DNA of 64,000 nt, taken from positions 1 through 64,000 of the forward strand of contig NZ_SRYG01000007.1 of NCBI RefSeq assembly GCF_004793885.1. The letters are read 5' to 3'. This DNA comes from Dubosiella muris (lineage in GTDB: Bacteria; Bacillota_I; Bacilli_A; Erysipelotrichales; Erysipelotrichaceae). A program made the position numbers and the translations under genes. Numbering within the stretch: position 1 is the first letter of the stretch; each line of letters opens with the position of its first letter. Below, piece by piece: positions 43,046 to 51,506 of the stretch. The notes beneath the pieces are model-generated. The model did no database searches, had not been told where the DNA came from, and saw only the letters and a program-made list of their open reading frames with translations.

Positions 43046-43849
43046 ATGGATATGAGCGCACTCCCCTCTTTACTCATCAAGCTTGCCTATTCCGGGCTGA
43101 TCGTCTTTCTCTCGTTTTTGATTGGGCCGAAAATCAAACGCATCATTGAAAAATGCGCTAAAAACCCGACCGAGATGGGCGCCATGACCTTCATCGGCTC
43201 CCTTTGCTCCATCGGGACGAAAACACTTGGCATCATCGTCGCCCTCGGTCAAATGGGCGTCGATACAACCGTGATCGTCGGCGCGTTTTCCGCATTGGGC
43301 CTTGGCATTTCCCTGGCCCTCAAAAACAACATGGCCAACGTCGCGGGCGGCTTGCAAATTATTTTGACCAAGCCATTCGCGGTCGGCAACTACATCTCGA
43401 TTGGAACCAACGAAGGCACGGTGACGAAAATCGAAACGATGTTCACGACGCTGGTCACCTACGCGGGACAAGAAGTCATCATTCCCAACGCCCAATGCGT
43501 TTCCGAGATCATTGTCAACTACTCCCGCGAGCCTTACCGTCGCATGGCGATCGCTTTGCCCGTCCCGCTGGACACCGATGTCGAGGCGTTTCAAGCGAGT
43601 CTGAACACGTTGATGAAAGACGATCCGCGCGTGCTCAAGGATCCGGCGCCGCATTGCGCCCTCACTTCGTTTTCCGCCAGCGGCCAGGGCATCGTCGTGA
43701 CCGCCTACGCCTACACGCTTCCCGAGTTGTACTGGGACGTCTTGTACGACCTCAATTTGGCTTTTCAGAAAAAAAGACTCGCCCAGGGCGTTTCCCAGCC
43801 TTACGAGTCCATTCAAATCATAGCAGATCCAGCCAGGCAAACGCTTTAA
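43046..43849 (+). CDS. Small-conductance mechanosensitive channel (MscS family)
   Basis: 267 residues. Three hydrophobic segments in the first 100 residues; the pore helix region reads GLGISLALKNNMANVAGGLQII, and the beta domain begins KPFAVGNYISIG. Compact YggB-type channel for osmotic relief. Its last 32 nt overlap the end of the convergent HAD gene. Confidence 0.92.
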   Translation: MDMSALPSLLIKLAYSGLIVFLSFLIGPKIKRIIEKCAKNPTEMGAMTFIGSLCSIGTKTLGIIVALGQMGVDTTVIVGAFSALGLGISLALKNNMANVAGGLQIILTKPFAVGNYISIGTNEGTVTKIETMFTTLVTYAGQEVIIPNAQCVSEIIVNYSREPYRRMAIALPVPLDTDVEAFQASLNTLMKDDPRVLKDPAPHCALTSFSASGQGIVVTAYAYTLPELYWDVLYDLNLAFQKKRLAQGVSQPYESIQIIADPARQTL

Positions 43850-44657
43850 GGATCCCGTCTTCTTCCAGGTCGGCTGTCACCCAGTCGGCCTTTTCCTTCA
43901 CCGCCGGTCTGGCGTTGCCCATCGCGATCGCGACACCGGCGCGCTCAAACATGCAAAAGTCGTTTTCTCCATCGCCAATGGCCGCCGTGTCCGAAGCCAA
44001 AACGCCAAAGTAGCGGTTGACGAGGTCCATGCCGGTCGCCTTCGAAATGCCCCGGCAGCCGATTTCCCCGCTTTCAGGTCCCAGTGGGGCGAAGGTCGCC
44101 CGGATCAAGTCGAATTCATCGCGAAGATCCGCTTCGATTTCCCGATACGGCTTCTTCGTTTCCAAAAAGCTGATTTTTGAAATCGGCTTGGCGAAAATCT
44201 CCTTCGGATCCAGCTCTTCCACGCTGTTGTAAAACAACGTCATTCCATGCGTCCGGGCCTGTTTTTCATCCAGTCCCGCGCACACCTGCTCGCAGCGCGC
44301 CTTCATCGCCCGCTTGGTCATGGCGTCGCCAAACACACCAAGGCGGCTTTCGTAGACGGCCGGAATGGCGTGTTCGTTTAAATACGCGGCCAGCCGATGG
44401 ATTTGCGCCTGGGAAAAATGCCCATCAAACAGCAGCTTGTCCTTGACAAGAACCGTTCCGCCCGCACCGGCGATGATCGCGTCGTAATCAATTTTTTTCA
44501 AATCGCCATAAATCTCGACGAGCTGCCTTCCGGTGCATAAAACGATTTTATGTCCGTTGGCTTGCGCCTGCTCAATGGCGCGAAACGCGGAAGCGGGAAC
44601 GTAGCCCTCATGGTGGAACAGCGTCCCGTCCGCGTCCAAATAAATGATTTTTTCCAT
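43818..44657 (-). CDS. HAD superfamily (Cof-type) phosphatase
   Basis: 279 residues from MEKIIYLDADGTL. Motif I is DADGTL (nucleophile Asp), motif II is in VLCTGRQ, and motif IV is IGDGENDFCMFERAGVAIAMGNA. C2-cap Cof-type hydrolases dephosphorylate sugar phosphates or flavins; substrate not assignable. Convergent with, and overlapping, the mscS gene. Confidence 0.9.
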   Translation of the reverse strand: MEKIIYLDADGTLFHHEGYVPASAFRAIEQAQANGHKIVLCTGRQLVEIYGDLKKIDYDAIIAGAGGTVLVKDKLLFDGHFSQAQIHRLAAYLNEHAIPAVYESRLGVFGDAMTKRAMKARCEQVCAGLDEKQARTHGMTLFYNSVEELDPKEIFAKPISKISFLETKKPYREIEADLRDEFDLIRATFAPLGPESGEIGCRGISKATGMDLVNRYFGVLASDTAAIGDGENDFCMFERAGVAIAMGNARPAVKEKADWVTADLEEDGILKAFAWLDLL

Positions 44658-44716
44658 CCTTCTCTCCTCCAAAATCCCTTTTTCGTCTCCGCTTTTATTT
44701 TACCTTATTTCCAAAG

Positions 44717-44748
44717 AAAAACGCGAAAGAGTAAAAATTCTTTCGCGT
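44717..44748 (-). terminator. Terminator after the acetylesterase gene
   Basis: Minus strand ACGCGAAAG/CTTTCGCGT hairpin and a short T run. Confidence 0.82.
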
Positions 44749-44753
44749 GCTCT

Positions 44754-46196
44754 TTATTCGATTTCGATTTGAAACGGAAACATCGGCAGCCCCAACGCGT
44801 TCCATGTGAGGCATTCCGGGTCGTTTTGCCAGGCGTAGGAAATCGTATGCGCCTTCCCCGCCACGCGTGCGATCCCTTCGCGAATCGGCGCCTCGATCGT
44901 TTGATCGTCGACGCAAAGCCGGATGGATCCCTGGTCGATGTTTTCAAAAACAAGCTCGACGTTTTCCTCGCCATGCCGCCATAGGCGCAGCTTCGGATAC
45001 AAGGCCCGGAGCGCGGGATCGTAAAAAACGCGGCTGACAAGCTGCCCGAGCCGGGTGCCCACGACTTGCTTGTTCGTTGGATGGATATTGTACGAGTCGC
45101 CTTGGTCGAGCGTGCAAATCAAATCGACGTTCGGCTTGGCCAAAGCCTGCATCGCCTGCGCCTGCCGCAAGATCGGCCAGGTTTCGACGTACGTTTCCTC
45201 TTTATATCCTGGAAGCTGGACGAGAAAGAACGGCACATTGGCCCCTAGCGTGTGGCGCCATTCGTCAATGAGCGTGCCGAGCAAATGCTCGTACTGCCAC
45301 GCCGATTTCGCGTCTTCCTCGCCCTGATACCACCAAACCGCCTTGAAGGGCCGGTTCAGCACCTGCCGCAGCATCGTGTCGCGCAATCCGCCCGGACGGC
45401 CAAAGTCCTTTTTTCCTTTCGGTCCCGGCCATGGCGTGTGGCCAAGCTCGTGCTTCAGCTGGGAAAGAGAGCGCTCAGGATAGGCGCGCTGGTAGTCGGC
45501 GACCGCCCGCTGGTACGTTTCCAGCTCGTTTTGGTACGCCGCCCGACAGGCGTCCTCCTCGGCTTCGCTTTGCGTTTCCAGCCCGTCCCAATACGGTTCG
45601 TAAAACGCCTGCCGCAGCTCCGGATCTTCCATAAGCGTTTGCTTGCGAATCCAGCAGCTCGCGCTCGTCCCGCCTTTGTAGCAGCCAATCACGCCAAGAG
45701 GCACATCCGTGTGGGTCGCGATTTCCAGCAGGGCGTACAAGGCGACCGCGGAAACGTCCTGAACGTTTTGGGCGTTTAATACGCGCCAGGCCAGCGGCTC
45801 GTCCCGGCCGTCGCCTTCGTATTCGACCTGGGGCACGCCCATCCAGCGAAAATCCTTGCCGTCCGCCGCTTTTCTCGCTTGCTCGTAATGGTCCTCGCTG
45901 CCCAGCGCGAATTCCATATTGGATTGGCCGGCGGCCAAATACAAGTCGCCAATCGCCACGTCGTCGATTTGAATCGTCGTATCCGCGCCAAAAAGCGTGA
46001 GTGTCAGCTGGCGGCCCGCTTCCATCGGCGGCAGCGAAAGCGTCCAGCTTCCCGTTGCGTCGACCAACGTTTTCCCGACCTGGTTTGCCAGCTGCACCGT
46101 GACGGATTCGCCCGGTTCGCCTGTTCCCCATACAAGGATGGGGTGTTGTCGCTGCAAAAGCATGTGATCGCAAAAACCGTCCGCGATTTTCAGCAT
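44754..46196 (-). CDS. Sialate O-acetylesterase-like SGNH esterase
   Basis: 480 residues. The catalytic Ser lies in AAGQSNMEFAL near 91, WWYQGEED near 292 is block II/III-like, and the catalytic His is in DSYNIHPTNK near 377. This is the architecture of 9-O-acetylsialate and plant-glycan acetylesterases. No signal peptide, so it works on imported sugars. Its start is 17 nt beyond a GH1 gene, suggesting the pair deacetylates and cleaves an imported acetylated glycoside. Confidence 0.88.
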   Translation of the reverse strand: MLKIADGFCDHMLLQRQHPILVWGTGEPGESVTVQLANQVGKTLVDATGSWTLSLPPMEAGRQLTLTLFGADTTIQIDDVAIGDLYLAAGQSNMEFALGSEDHYEQARKAADGKDFRWMGVPQVEYEGDGRDEPLAWRVLNAQNVQDVSAVALYALLEIATHTDVPLGVIGCYKGGTSASCWIRKQTLMEDPELRQAFYEPYWDGLETQSEAEEDACRAAYQNELETYQRAVADYQRAYPERSLSQLKHELGHTPWPGPKGKKDFGRPGGLRDTMLRQVLNRPFKAVWWYQGEEDAKSAWQYEHLLGTLIDEWRHTLGANVPFFLVQLPGYKEETYVETWPILRQAQAMQALAKPNVDLICTLDQGDSYNIHPTNKQVVGTRLGQLVSRVFYDPALRALYPKLRLWRHGEENVELVFENIDQGSIRLCVDDQTIEAPIREGIARVAGKAHTISYAWQNDPECLTWNALGLPMFPFQIEIE

Positions 46197-46212
46197 ACGT
46201 CTTCCTTCTTTC

Positions 46213-47628
46213 CTATTCTTGCACGAGGTCGAGGTCGTATTCGAATCCGTGGTTGTCGGCCACGTCCTTGAGCCAGCGTCCGGATTTTTTGATCGTGCGG
46301 CTTTGGTCGTTCAAATCCACCGCGATGAATCCGTACCGGTTTTTGTAGGCGTTGTTCCAGCTCCAGCAGTCGAACGCCGTCCAGGCCTGATAGCCAAAGC
46401 AGTTGCTTCCTTCCTGCATCGCTTTGTTCAGCCACGCCAGATGCTCTTCGTAAAAGTCGATGCGGTAATCGTCTTCAATGTGGCCGTTTTCATCGCGGTA
46501 CTTTTCCTCTCCTTCAACGCCCATGCCGTTTTCAGAGATGAACCACTTGATGTTTCCATAGTCGTTTTGGACGTTTTTCGCGATGTCGTAAATGGCTTTC
46601 GGGAAAATTTCCCAGCCGCGGTACGGGTTCATTCGCTTGCCCGGCATGTCGTATTCGGAAAAATACCAATCCGGCATCCAGTTGCCTTCCCGTTTTGTTT
46701 CCGGCGCTTTGACGCGTTTTGGATGATAGTAGTTGACACCTAGAAAATCGACGGTGTTTCGTTTGATCGTATCGAGTTCCTTTTCATCGGTTTGCCACAG
46801 CACGTTGTCTTTTTTCAAAAGATCGACGAGCGCCGGTGGGAACGTTCCATAAACTGCCGGATCCAAAAAAGCCTTGTTAAAGAAATCGTCCGCGAACCGG
46901 GCGGCTTCCAGATCTTCTTTCGATTCGCTGCGTGGATATGCCGGAGTCAAATTCAAGATGATGCCGATTTCACCATCCAGTTTCATGGAGCGGTACGTTT
47001 CGATCGCCTTGGCGGAAGCCAGATTGATATTGAATATGATTTGAACAGCTTCCTTTCCTTTTCCAATCAATTTTGGATAGTGGAACCCGTACAAATATCC
47101 CGCTTCGGGAATGACCATTGGCTCGTTGAACGTGGTCCAGTAGCGCACGTCGTCGCCAAAGCATTCGAACGCCGTCTTGGCGAACTTGGCAAACAAGTCG
47201 ACCACGTGCTTGCTTTCCCATCCGCCGTATTTTTCAAGCAATTCGATTGGCATGTCGAAGTGGTGCAAGTTCATCACCAGGGTAATGCCGTTTTTCTTCG
47301 CCTCGGCGATCACGTCTTTATAAAACTGCACGCCTTCCGGATCTGGCTCGCCGGTTTCCAAATCTTTGATCAGGCGCGTCCACTGGATGCTCGTGCGAAA
47401 CGAGTTCATGCCGACTTGCTTCATGAGCGCGAAATCCTCTTTGTATTTATGGTAAAAATCGCTGGCAACATCTGGACCAACCCCGTTAAAGAAATCGTTT
47501 CTTTGCACGCGATACCAGTAATCCATCACGTTTTCGTGCCGTTTGTTGAACCATCCTTCGCTTTGCGGACCGGACGTGGCGGCACCCCACCAGAAATCGT
47601 CCGGAAATTGTACTTTTTGCTTCTTCAT
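46213..47628 (-). CDS. Glycoside hydrolase family 1 (6-phospho-beta-glucosidase-like)
   Basis: 471 residues from MKKQKVQFPDDFWWGAATS. The acid/base Glu is in TTFNEPM (near 165) and the nucleophile in WFISENGMGVEG (near 370). GH1 enzymes of this size in Bacillota usually cut 6-phospho-beta-glucosides delivered by PTS. It runs divergently from a GntR regulator, and its -35 lies within a GTCTAGAC operator. Confidence 0.92.
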   Translation of the reverse strand: MKKQKVQFPDDFWWGAATSGPQSEGWFNKRHENVMDYWYRVQRNDFFNGVGPDVASDFYHKYKEDFALMKQVGMNSFRTSIQWTRLIKDLETGEPDPEGVQFYKDVIAEAKKNGITLVMNLHHFDMPIELLEKYGGWESKHVVDLFAKFAKTAFECFGDDVRYWTTFNEPMVIPEAGYLYGFHYPKLIGKGKEAVQIIFNINLASAKAIETYRSMKLDGEIGIILNLTPAYPRSESKEDLEAARFADDFFNKAFLDPAVYGTFPPALVDLLKKDNVLWQTDEKELDTIKRNTVDFLGVNYYHPKRVKAPETKREGNWMPDWYFSEYDMPGKRMNPYRGWEIFPKAIYDIAKNVQNDYGNIKWFISENGMGVEGEEKYRDENGHIEDDYRIDFYEEHLAWLNKAMQEGSNCFGYQAWTAFDCWSWNNAYKNRYGFIAVDLNDQSRTIKKSGRWLKDVADNHGFEYDLDLVQE

Positions 47629-47651
47629 TTCATCGTCCTCTTTTCGTTTAA

Positions 47652-47680
47652 ATTGTAAATGGTTTTCAAATAAATGTCTA
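47652..47680 (-). promoter_or_regulatory. Promoter of the GH1-acetylesterase pair
   Basis: Minus strand TAGACA (47680-47675, inside operator 1), 17-nt spacer, TACAAT (47657-47652). Confidence 0.75.
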
Positions 47681-47717
47681 GACATATTTTTTGATTTTTT
47701 CTATTAGTCTAGACATT
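47674..47717. promoter_or_regulatory. Paired GTCTAGAC operators for the GntR regulator
   Basis: ATGTCTAGACAT (47674-47685) is a perfect palindrome. A second copy with the same GTCTAGAC core lies at 47707-47714. Centres are 31 bp apart, about three helical turns. Each core supplies the TAGACA -35 of one divergent promoter (GH1 left, gntR right), so one repressor could shut both. Confidence 0.8.
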
Positions 47718-47772
47718 TCCTATGGAACCCATATAGAATATACTTAAATTATAATCCAAGGAGGAAAAAACG

Positions 47773-48486
47773 ATGAGCCCAAAATACAAAATGATTTACG
47801 ACGAGCTGAAAGACGCGATTTTAGATGGTGAATACGGGCCGGGCGCCAAGCTGCCGGACGAGATCACGCTTTGTCAAATTTACGCCTGCTCGCGGATGAC
47901 CGTGAAAAAAGCGCTGGATATTTTAGTTGAGGAAGGCATGATTTATCGAAAGCAGGGCCAGGGCAGTTTCGTGCTCAACAAGGCGCTCGCCTCCGATCCG
48001 TACCAGATGGAGGAGTTTCCGATTGGCGGATTCGACCGTACCCGCCACGAGGAAGTCCAGTCGAAAATCCTGGAGTTCAAGCTCAGCTTCGCTTCCAAGG
48101 ACGTGGCGCACGCCTTGCATATCAAGGAAAACGAGCCGGTTTACGATATTTTGCGGTTGCGCCTTTACGACGACGAGCCGTACGTGCTCGAGCATACGTT
48201 CATGCCTGTCAGCCTGATTCCGGGAATTACCGAGGATGTGCTCAACAAGTCGATTTATTCGTATATCGAACACGATCTCAACATGCACATCGCCAGCGCC
48301 CAGCAAACGAGCCGGGCCGACATTTCCAGCGCGCTCGATCACGAAGTGCTTGGCTTGAAGGAAAACGAGCCGGTGCTCGAAGTGGAGCAGATTGCCTATT
48401 TGGACAACGGGATCCCGTTTGAGTACTCATTTTCCCGCCATCGTTACGATAAATTTAAATTCACCTCTTTTTCTTTGCGTCGTTAA
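47773..48486 (+). CDS. GntR family transcriptional regulator with UTRA domain
   Basis: 237 residues. Winged helix at 1-70, with the recognition region CSRMTVKKALDILVEEG, and a UTRA effector domain from about 90 (EPVYDILRLRLYDDEPYVLEHTFMP). UTRA regulators sense sugar phosphates. Divergent from the GH1-esterase pair with two matching operators between; probably their repressor and self-regulated. AAGGAGG upstream. Confidence 0.93.
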   Translation: MSPKYKMIYDELKDAILDGEYGPGAKLPDEITLCQIYACSRMTVKKALDILVEEGMIYRKQGQGSFVLNKALASDPYQMEEFPIGGFDRTRHEEVQSKILEFKLSFASKDVAHALHIKENEPVYDILRLRLYDDEPYVLEHTFMPVSLIPGITEDVLNKSIYSYIEHDLNMHIASAQQTSRADISSALDHEVLGLKENEPVLEVEQIAYLDNGIPFEYSFSRHRYDKFKFTSFSLRR

Positions 48487-48496
48487 GCGGTCGGAT

Positions 48497-48524
48497 TTGT
48501 ATTTCCGGCGATATTTGTTAAAAT
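48497..48524 (+). promoter_or_regulatory. Promoter of lepB
   Basis: TTGTAT, 16-nt spacer, TAAAAT with a TG extension. Confidence 0.7.
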
Positions 48525-48546
48525 AAAACCATTGGAGATCAAATCA

Positions 48547-49170
48547 ATGAGCAAAAAGAAAAAAAATATAAAAAAAAGACGAACCAATTTTCGTTACAAC
48601 GAAAACGATGAACGCACGATTGGCGAAGACATTTTATCGTTTGTCAGCACCTTTCTTGTCGTTTCCATCCTCATCATTCTTGTATCCGCCTTTTTATTCA
48701 AGCCGGCGCTGATTCAAGGACGAAGCATGTACCCGAATTTTCAAAACGGCGACCGCGGCGTTTCCAACGTGATTGGCGTCAGCGTGGAAGGCATCCAGCG
48801 CGGCGATATCGTGCTGGCTAAAACGACCACCGAAAAAGGCGAGCCGACGACGGTCATCAAGCGGGTCATCGGTTTGCCGGGCGAAACGGTCGAATGCAAG
48901 GAAGAGCAAGTGTATATTGACGGAAAGCCGCTGGACGAAAGCGAGTATTTGGACAACGACTACGCCAAAGAGTGGAAAGAGACGAATGGCTATTTCAACT
49001 ACAACTTCGATCCGGTCACCCTTCAGGAAGACGAGTATTTCCTCATGGGCGACAACCGGCCCATCTCGATGGATTCGCGCGATACCGGCCCTTACAAGAA
49101 ATCTTCGATTTTGGCGAAAGACTTCCTTGTCGTCTATCCGTTCGAGCACTTTGGCTATTACGAAAAATAG
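48547..49170 (+). CDS. lepB: Signal peptidase I
   Basis: 207 residues from MSKKKKN (GGAG upstream; an in-frame TTG five codons earlier is less likely). Basic N-terminus, one membrane helix (about 36-58), then the S26 catalytic domain: Ser in GRSMYPNF, Lys in VIKRVIGLPGE and the conserved MGDNRPISMDSR. Cleaves signal peptides outside the membrane; the window encodes several candidate substrates. Confidence 0.95.
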   Translation: MSKKKKNIKKRRTNFRYNENDERTIGEDILSFVSTFLVVSILIILVSAFLFKPALIQGRSMYPNFQNGDRGVSNVIGVSVEGIQRGDIVLAKTTTEKGEPTTVIKRVIGLPGETVECKEEQVYIDGKPLDESEYLDNDYAKEWKETNGYFNYNFDPVTLQEDEYFLMGDNRPISMDSRDTGPYKKSSILAKDFLVVYPFEHFGYYEK

Positions 49171-49173
49171 CCG

Positions 49174-49443
49174 ATGCACTACGTCTACATCGTTCGCTGC
49201 GCCGACGGCACGCTGTATACGGGCTGGACGACCGATCTTGCCAGACGGGTGCGAGCCCACAACGCGCAAAAAGGCGCGAAATACACCCGGCCCCGGACGC
49301 CGGTCATGCTTGTTTACTTTGAAACGTGGGAAGAAAAAGGGATGGCGCTGCGCAGAGAATACGCGATCAAGCAGCTTCCTCGTTCCAAAAAACTCGAACT
49401 TATAAAAAACGGCCCCGTTTTTCCTGTTTCCCGTGTCGAATAG
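49174..49443 (+). CDS. GIY-YIG domain protein (UPF0213 type)
   Basis: 89 residues: HYVYIVRCADGTLYTGWTTDLARRV gives the GIY and YIG elements (YVYIV and YTG), followed by an Arg helix and a late Glu. Stand-alone small GIY-YIG proteins (YhbQ/YazA type) are putative nucleases. Starts 3 nt after lepB. Confidence 0.9.
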   Translation: MHYVYIVRCADGTLYTGWTTDLARRVRAHNAQKGAKYTRPRTPVMLVYFETWEEKGMALRREYAIKQLPRSKKLELIKNGPVFPVSRVE

Positions 49444-49449
49444 ACAAGG

Positions 49450-49477
49450 AACGGATTAAAACGAAGCCGTTTTTTTA
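49450..49477 (+). terminator. Terminator after the GIY-YIG gene
   Basis: AACGG/CCGTT stem with a 12-nt loop, then Ts. Confidence 0.6.
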
Positions 49478-51043
49478 TTCTCTTTTCCCCCTGGCCACAA
49501 ACGTCGGGTACCACTTTTGAAACCACAACGTGAACACGCCCAGCAAAGCCGGCGCGATCCACGCCACCATTGGCGGTAAAGCCGGCACGAGAAAGAAAAG
49601 CAAATACAAAAAGCCCCAGCTAACCGTCAAAATGCGGTTTGTTTTCATAAAAATCGGATTGTTCCAGGCATCCGGTCCCCCGTATTCGTTCATTGAATAC
49701 CACGCGGACAGCGGCACTTTCTGGCATGCGCTGACCAGCCAGCACAAGCCAAATCCCAAATACGACAACCGGATGACGAGTGGAAACGACACGCCCGCGA
49801 CAAGCGATCCGGCCAGTCCGGCGCAGACGATCCAGCCTAGCCGGTCATACTTCGTCAAATTCAGCTGGGGGCTTAGCAAAAACAAAAGAGCGAGTCCCGC
49901 GCTTATCAAGCCAAAACCGATCCGCGAAGCGACGGGCGCGCCAATCCAAAGCGCCATCCACGGAACGAGAAAATACAGCATGTTCGTTTGCGGGCCCTTT
50001 GGCGCGTGCGCGGCACCGGTTCCAAAAAAATCGTCCCAGCGCAAAAGCAAGTCGAAATCGCCATCGACGGTGTACAGATGCTGCATGAGCGCCTCGTCCC
50101 CGCGAATCTCTTCTCTGGCGATGGATTGCCAAACGGCAAAAGGCGTCGTGATGCGGGTCGTGTATGGCAGAAAATCTTCTTTTTTCACCTGGGCGTCCGT
50201 CTTGGTCAAGACGATTTGATAGCGCTCGTTTCGGTCGGTGTATTCGAATTCGACGACGCGGTCTTTATCGTAATGGTCGCGATTGTACAACCCGGCCATT
50301 TGTCTGGTGAATTGATACGCCTCGGATTGGATGTGTCCGCTTTCCGGTTCGACGCCCCAGCTCGCGTCGGCCAGACGTTCGAACACCGGACGCGGCAAAA
50401 TCGCCTCCTCCAGCTGGCGGCGGACGGCTTCCGAAATGGATCCGCCGGCAAATTCGCGCCCCGCCTGCCGGACGATGTCCAAATAGCGGGCGCATTCCTT
50501 TTTCAGCTCCGGTACGCGAAAGAGCTCCCCTTCCCCGGTGAAAATCGTCGTGTAGCCGTTTTTTCCATAGAGGCGGTCCAGCTGGCTCGTGACGGTTTCA
50601 TAATTGCCCTGGGCGGTATAAAAGCCGCAAGTCGAAATGAAGATCCATCGCTTTTTCGATAAATCGTAACGGTCGGGATGGCCACCGTATTCGTTTTGCG
50701 CATCCATGAATGGAAGCCGAAACGGAAGCTGGCGGTCAAAAACGAGCTTAAGCCGGGAAGGAAGCGAATAGTAGTACAACGGAAAACTGTATACGATCCA
50801 GTCCGCCTCTAAAATGCCTTTTAAGATTTTGGTCATGTCGTCGTGGATCACGCATTGGCCCGGCGTTTTGTTCCAGCACGCGAAGCAGCCGCGGCAATCA
50901 CGCAAATCCATCGCGTAAATGTCGTAGGTTTGGATTTCCAGCTCTTGTTTTTCCCGGGCGCCTTGCAAAAAAGCGTTCGCCAGCTGGATCGAATTGCTGG
51001 CGGGCCCTTTGGGCGAGCCATTCAACAATAAAACTTTCATCAT
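49475..51043 (-). CDS. Flavodoxin-like NAD(P)H oxidoreductase fused to a membrane domain
   Basis: 522 residues. N-terminus MMKVLLLNGSPKG...SNSIQLANAF is the FMN-binding loop of NADPH-dependent FMN reductases, with cysteines in CRGCFACWNKTPGQC and the flavin motif YSFPLYYYSLPSRLK (about 90-105). After a soluble linker of about 180 residues, five or so hydrophobic segments fill about 375-515. Cytosolic flavoprotein tethered to a membrane module; function unknown, possibly quinone or thiol redox. Confidence 0.8.
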   Translation of the reverse strand: MMKVLLLNGSPKGPASNSIQLANAFLQGAREKQELEIQTYDIYAMDLRDCRGCFACWNKTPGQCVIHDDMTKILKGILEADWIVYSFPLYYYSLPSRLKLVFDRQLPFRLPFMDAQNEYGGHPDRYDLSKKRWIFISTCGFYTAQGNYETVTSQLDRLYGKNGYTTIFTGEGELFRVPELKKECARYLDIVRQAGREFAGGSISEAVRRQLEEAILPRPVFERLADASWGVEPESGHIQSEAYQFTRQMAGLYNRDHYDKDRVVEFEYTDRNERYQIVLTKTDAQVKKEDFLPYTTRITTPFAVWQSIAREEIRGDEALMQHLYTVDGDFDLLLRWDDFFGTGAAHAPKGPQTNMLYFLVPWMALWIGAPVASRIGFGLISAGLALLFLLSPQLNLTKYDRLGWIVCAGLAGSLVAGVSFPLVIRLSYLGFGLCWLVSACQKVPLSAWYSMNEYGGPDAWNNPIFMKTNRILTVSWGFLYLLFFLVPALPPMVAWIAPALLGVFTLWFQKWYPTFVARGKRE

Positions 51044-51104
51044 CGTTCCTCTTTCTTTTCCTCTTTTATTTTAGCGCACGATTCCCGCAGAAGAAACTTT
51101 TCGC

Positions 51105-51128
51105 AAAAAAAAACCGCTTTTTGCGGTT
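51105..51128 (-). terminator. Terminator after the small acidic gene
   Basis: AACCGC/GCGGTT, 5-nt loop, long T run. Confidence 0.88.
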
Positions 51129-51143
51129 TTCTGCCTGCCTCTT

Positions 51144-51419
51144 TTAGGCGTTTTTCTTGTCGACGGCTTCGGTTTGCTTCAAGAACGCTTCCACGTCCTC
51201 GGCATCCTGATAGGCGTGCTCCAGCTGATCGTAAATTGTCGTCAGCGCGTTGAGCTCCGTCGTGATGTCCGATCCTTCCGGCTGCAGTTTTTCTTCCAGA
51301 GAGTCAGCAACGAGTTCCAAAACGCTTTGCGATTTTACGATATGATCTTTGATTTCCGCCATTTTCTCGGCTGGGATTTCCATCATTTCCTGTTGTGCTG
51401 TTAATTCGGTTTTTTCCAT
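51144..51419 (-). CDS. Small acidic helical protein, uncharacterised
   Basis: 91 residues from MEKTELTAQQEMM (GAGGTG upstream). Predominantly helical by composition, rich in Glu, with heptad-like SVLELVADSLEEKL and ALTTIYDQLEHAY. No family recognised. Monocistronic, with a strong terminator. Confidence 0.65.
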   Translation of the reverse strand: MEKTELTAQQEMMEIPAEKMAEIKDHIVKSQSVLELVADSLEEKLQPEGSDITTELNALTTIYDQLEHAYQDAEDVEAFLKQTEAVDKKNA

Positions 51420-51506
51420 TGTGATACACCTCATTTCCATGTATCTCTATTGTACTCAATGTTTTTCTTTTCCTATAACAATTTGCACAAGTTTATCCAA
51501 GCCGGC

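Noticed and set aside
43818-43849. Frameshift suspected from the mscS-HAD overlap
   Set aside because: Both ends are normal for their families, and a 32-nt convergent overlap is common.
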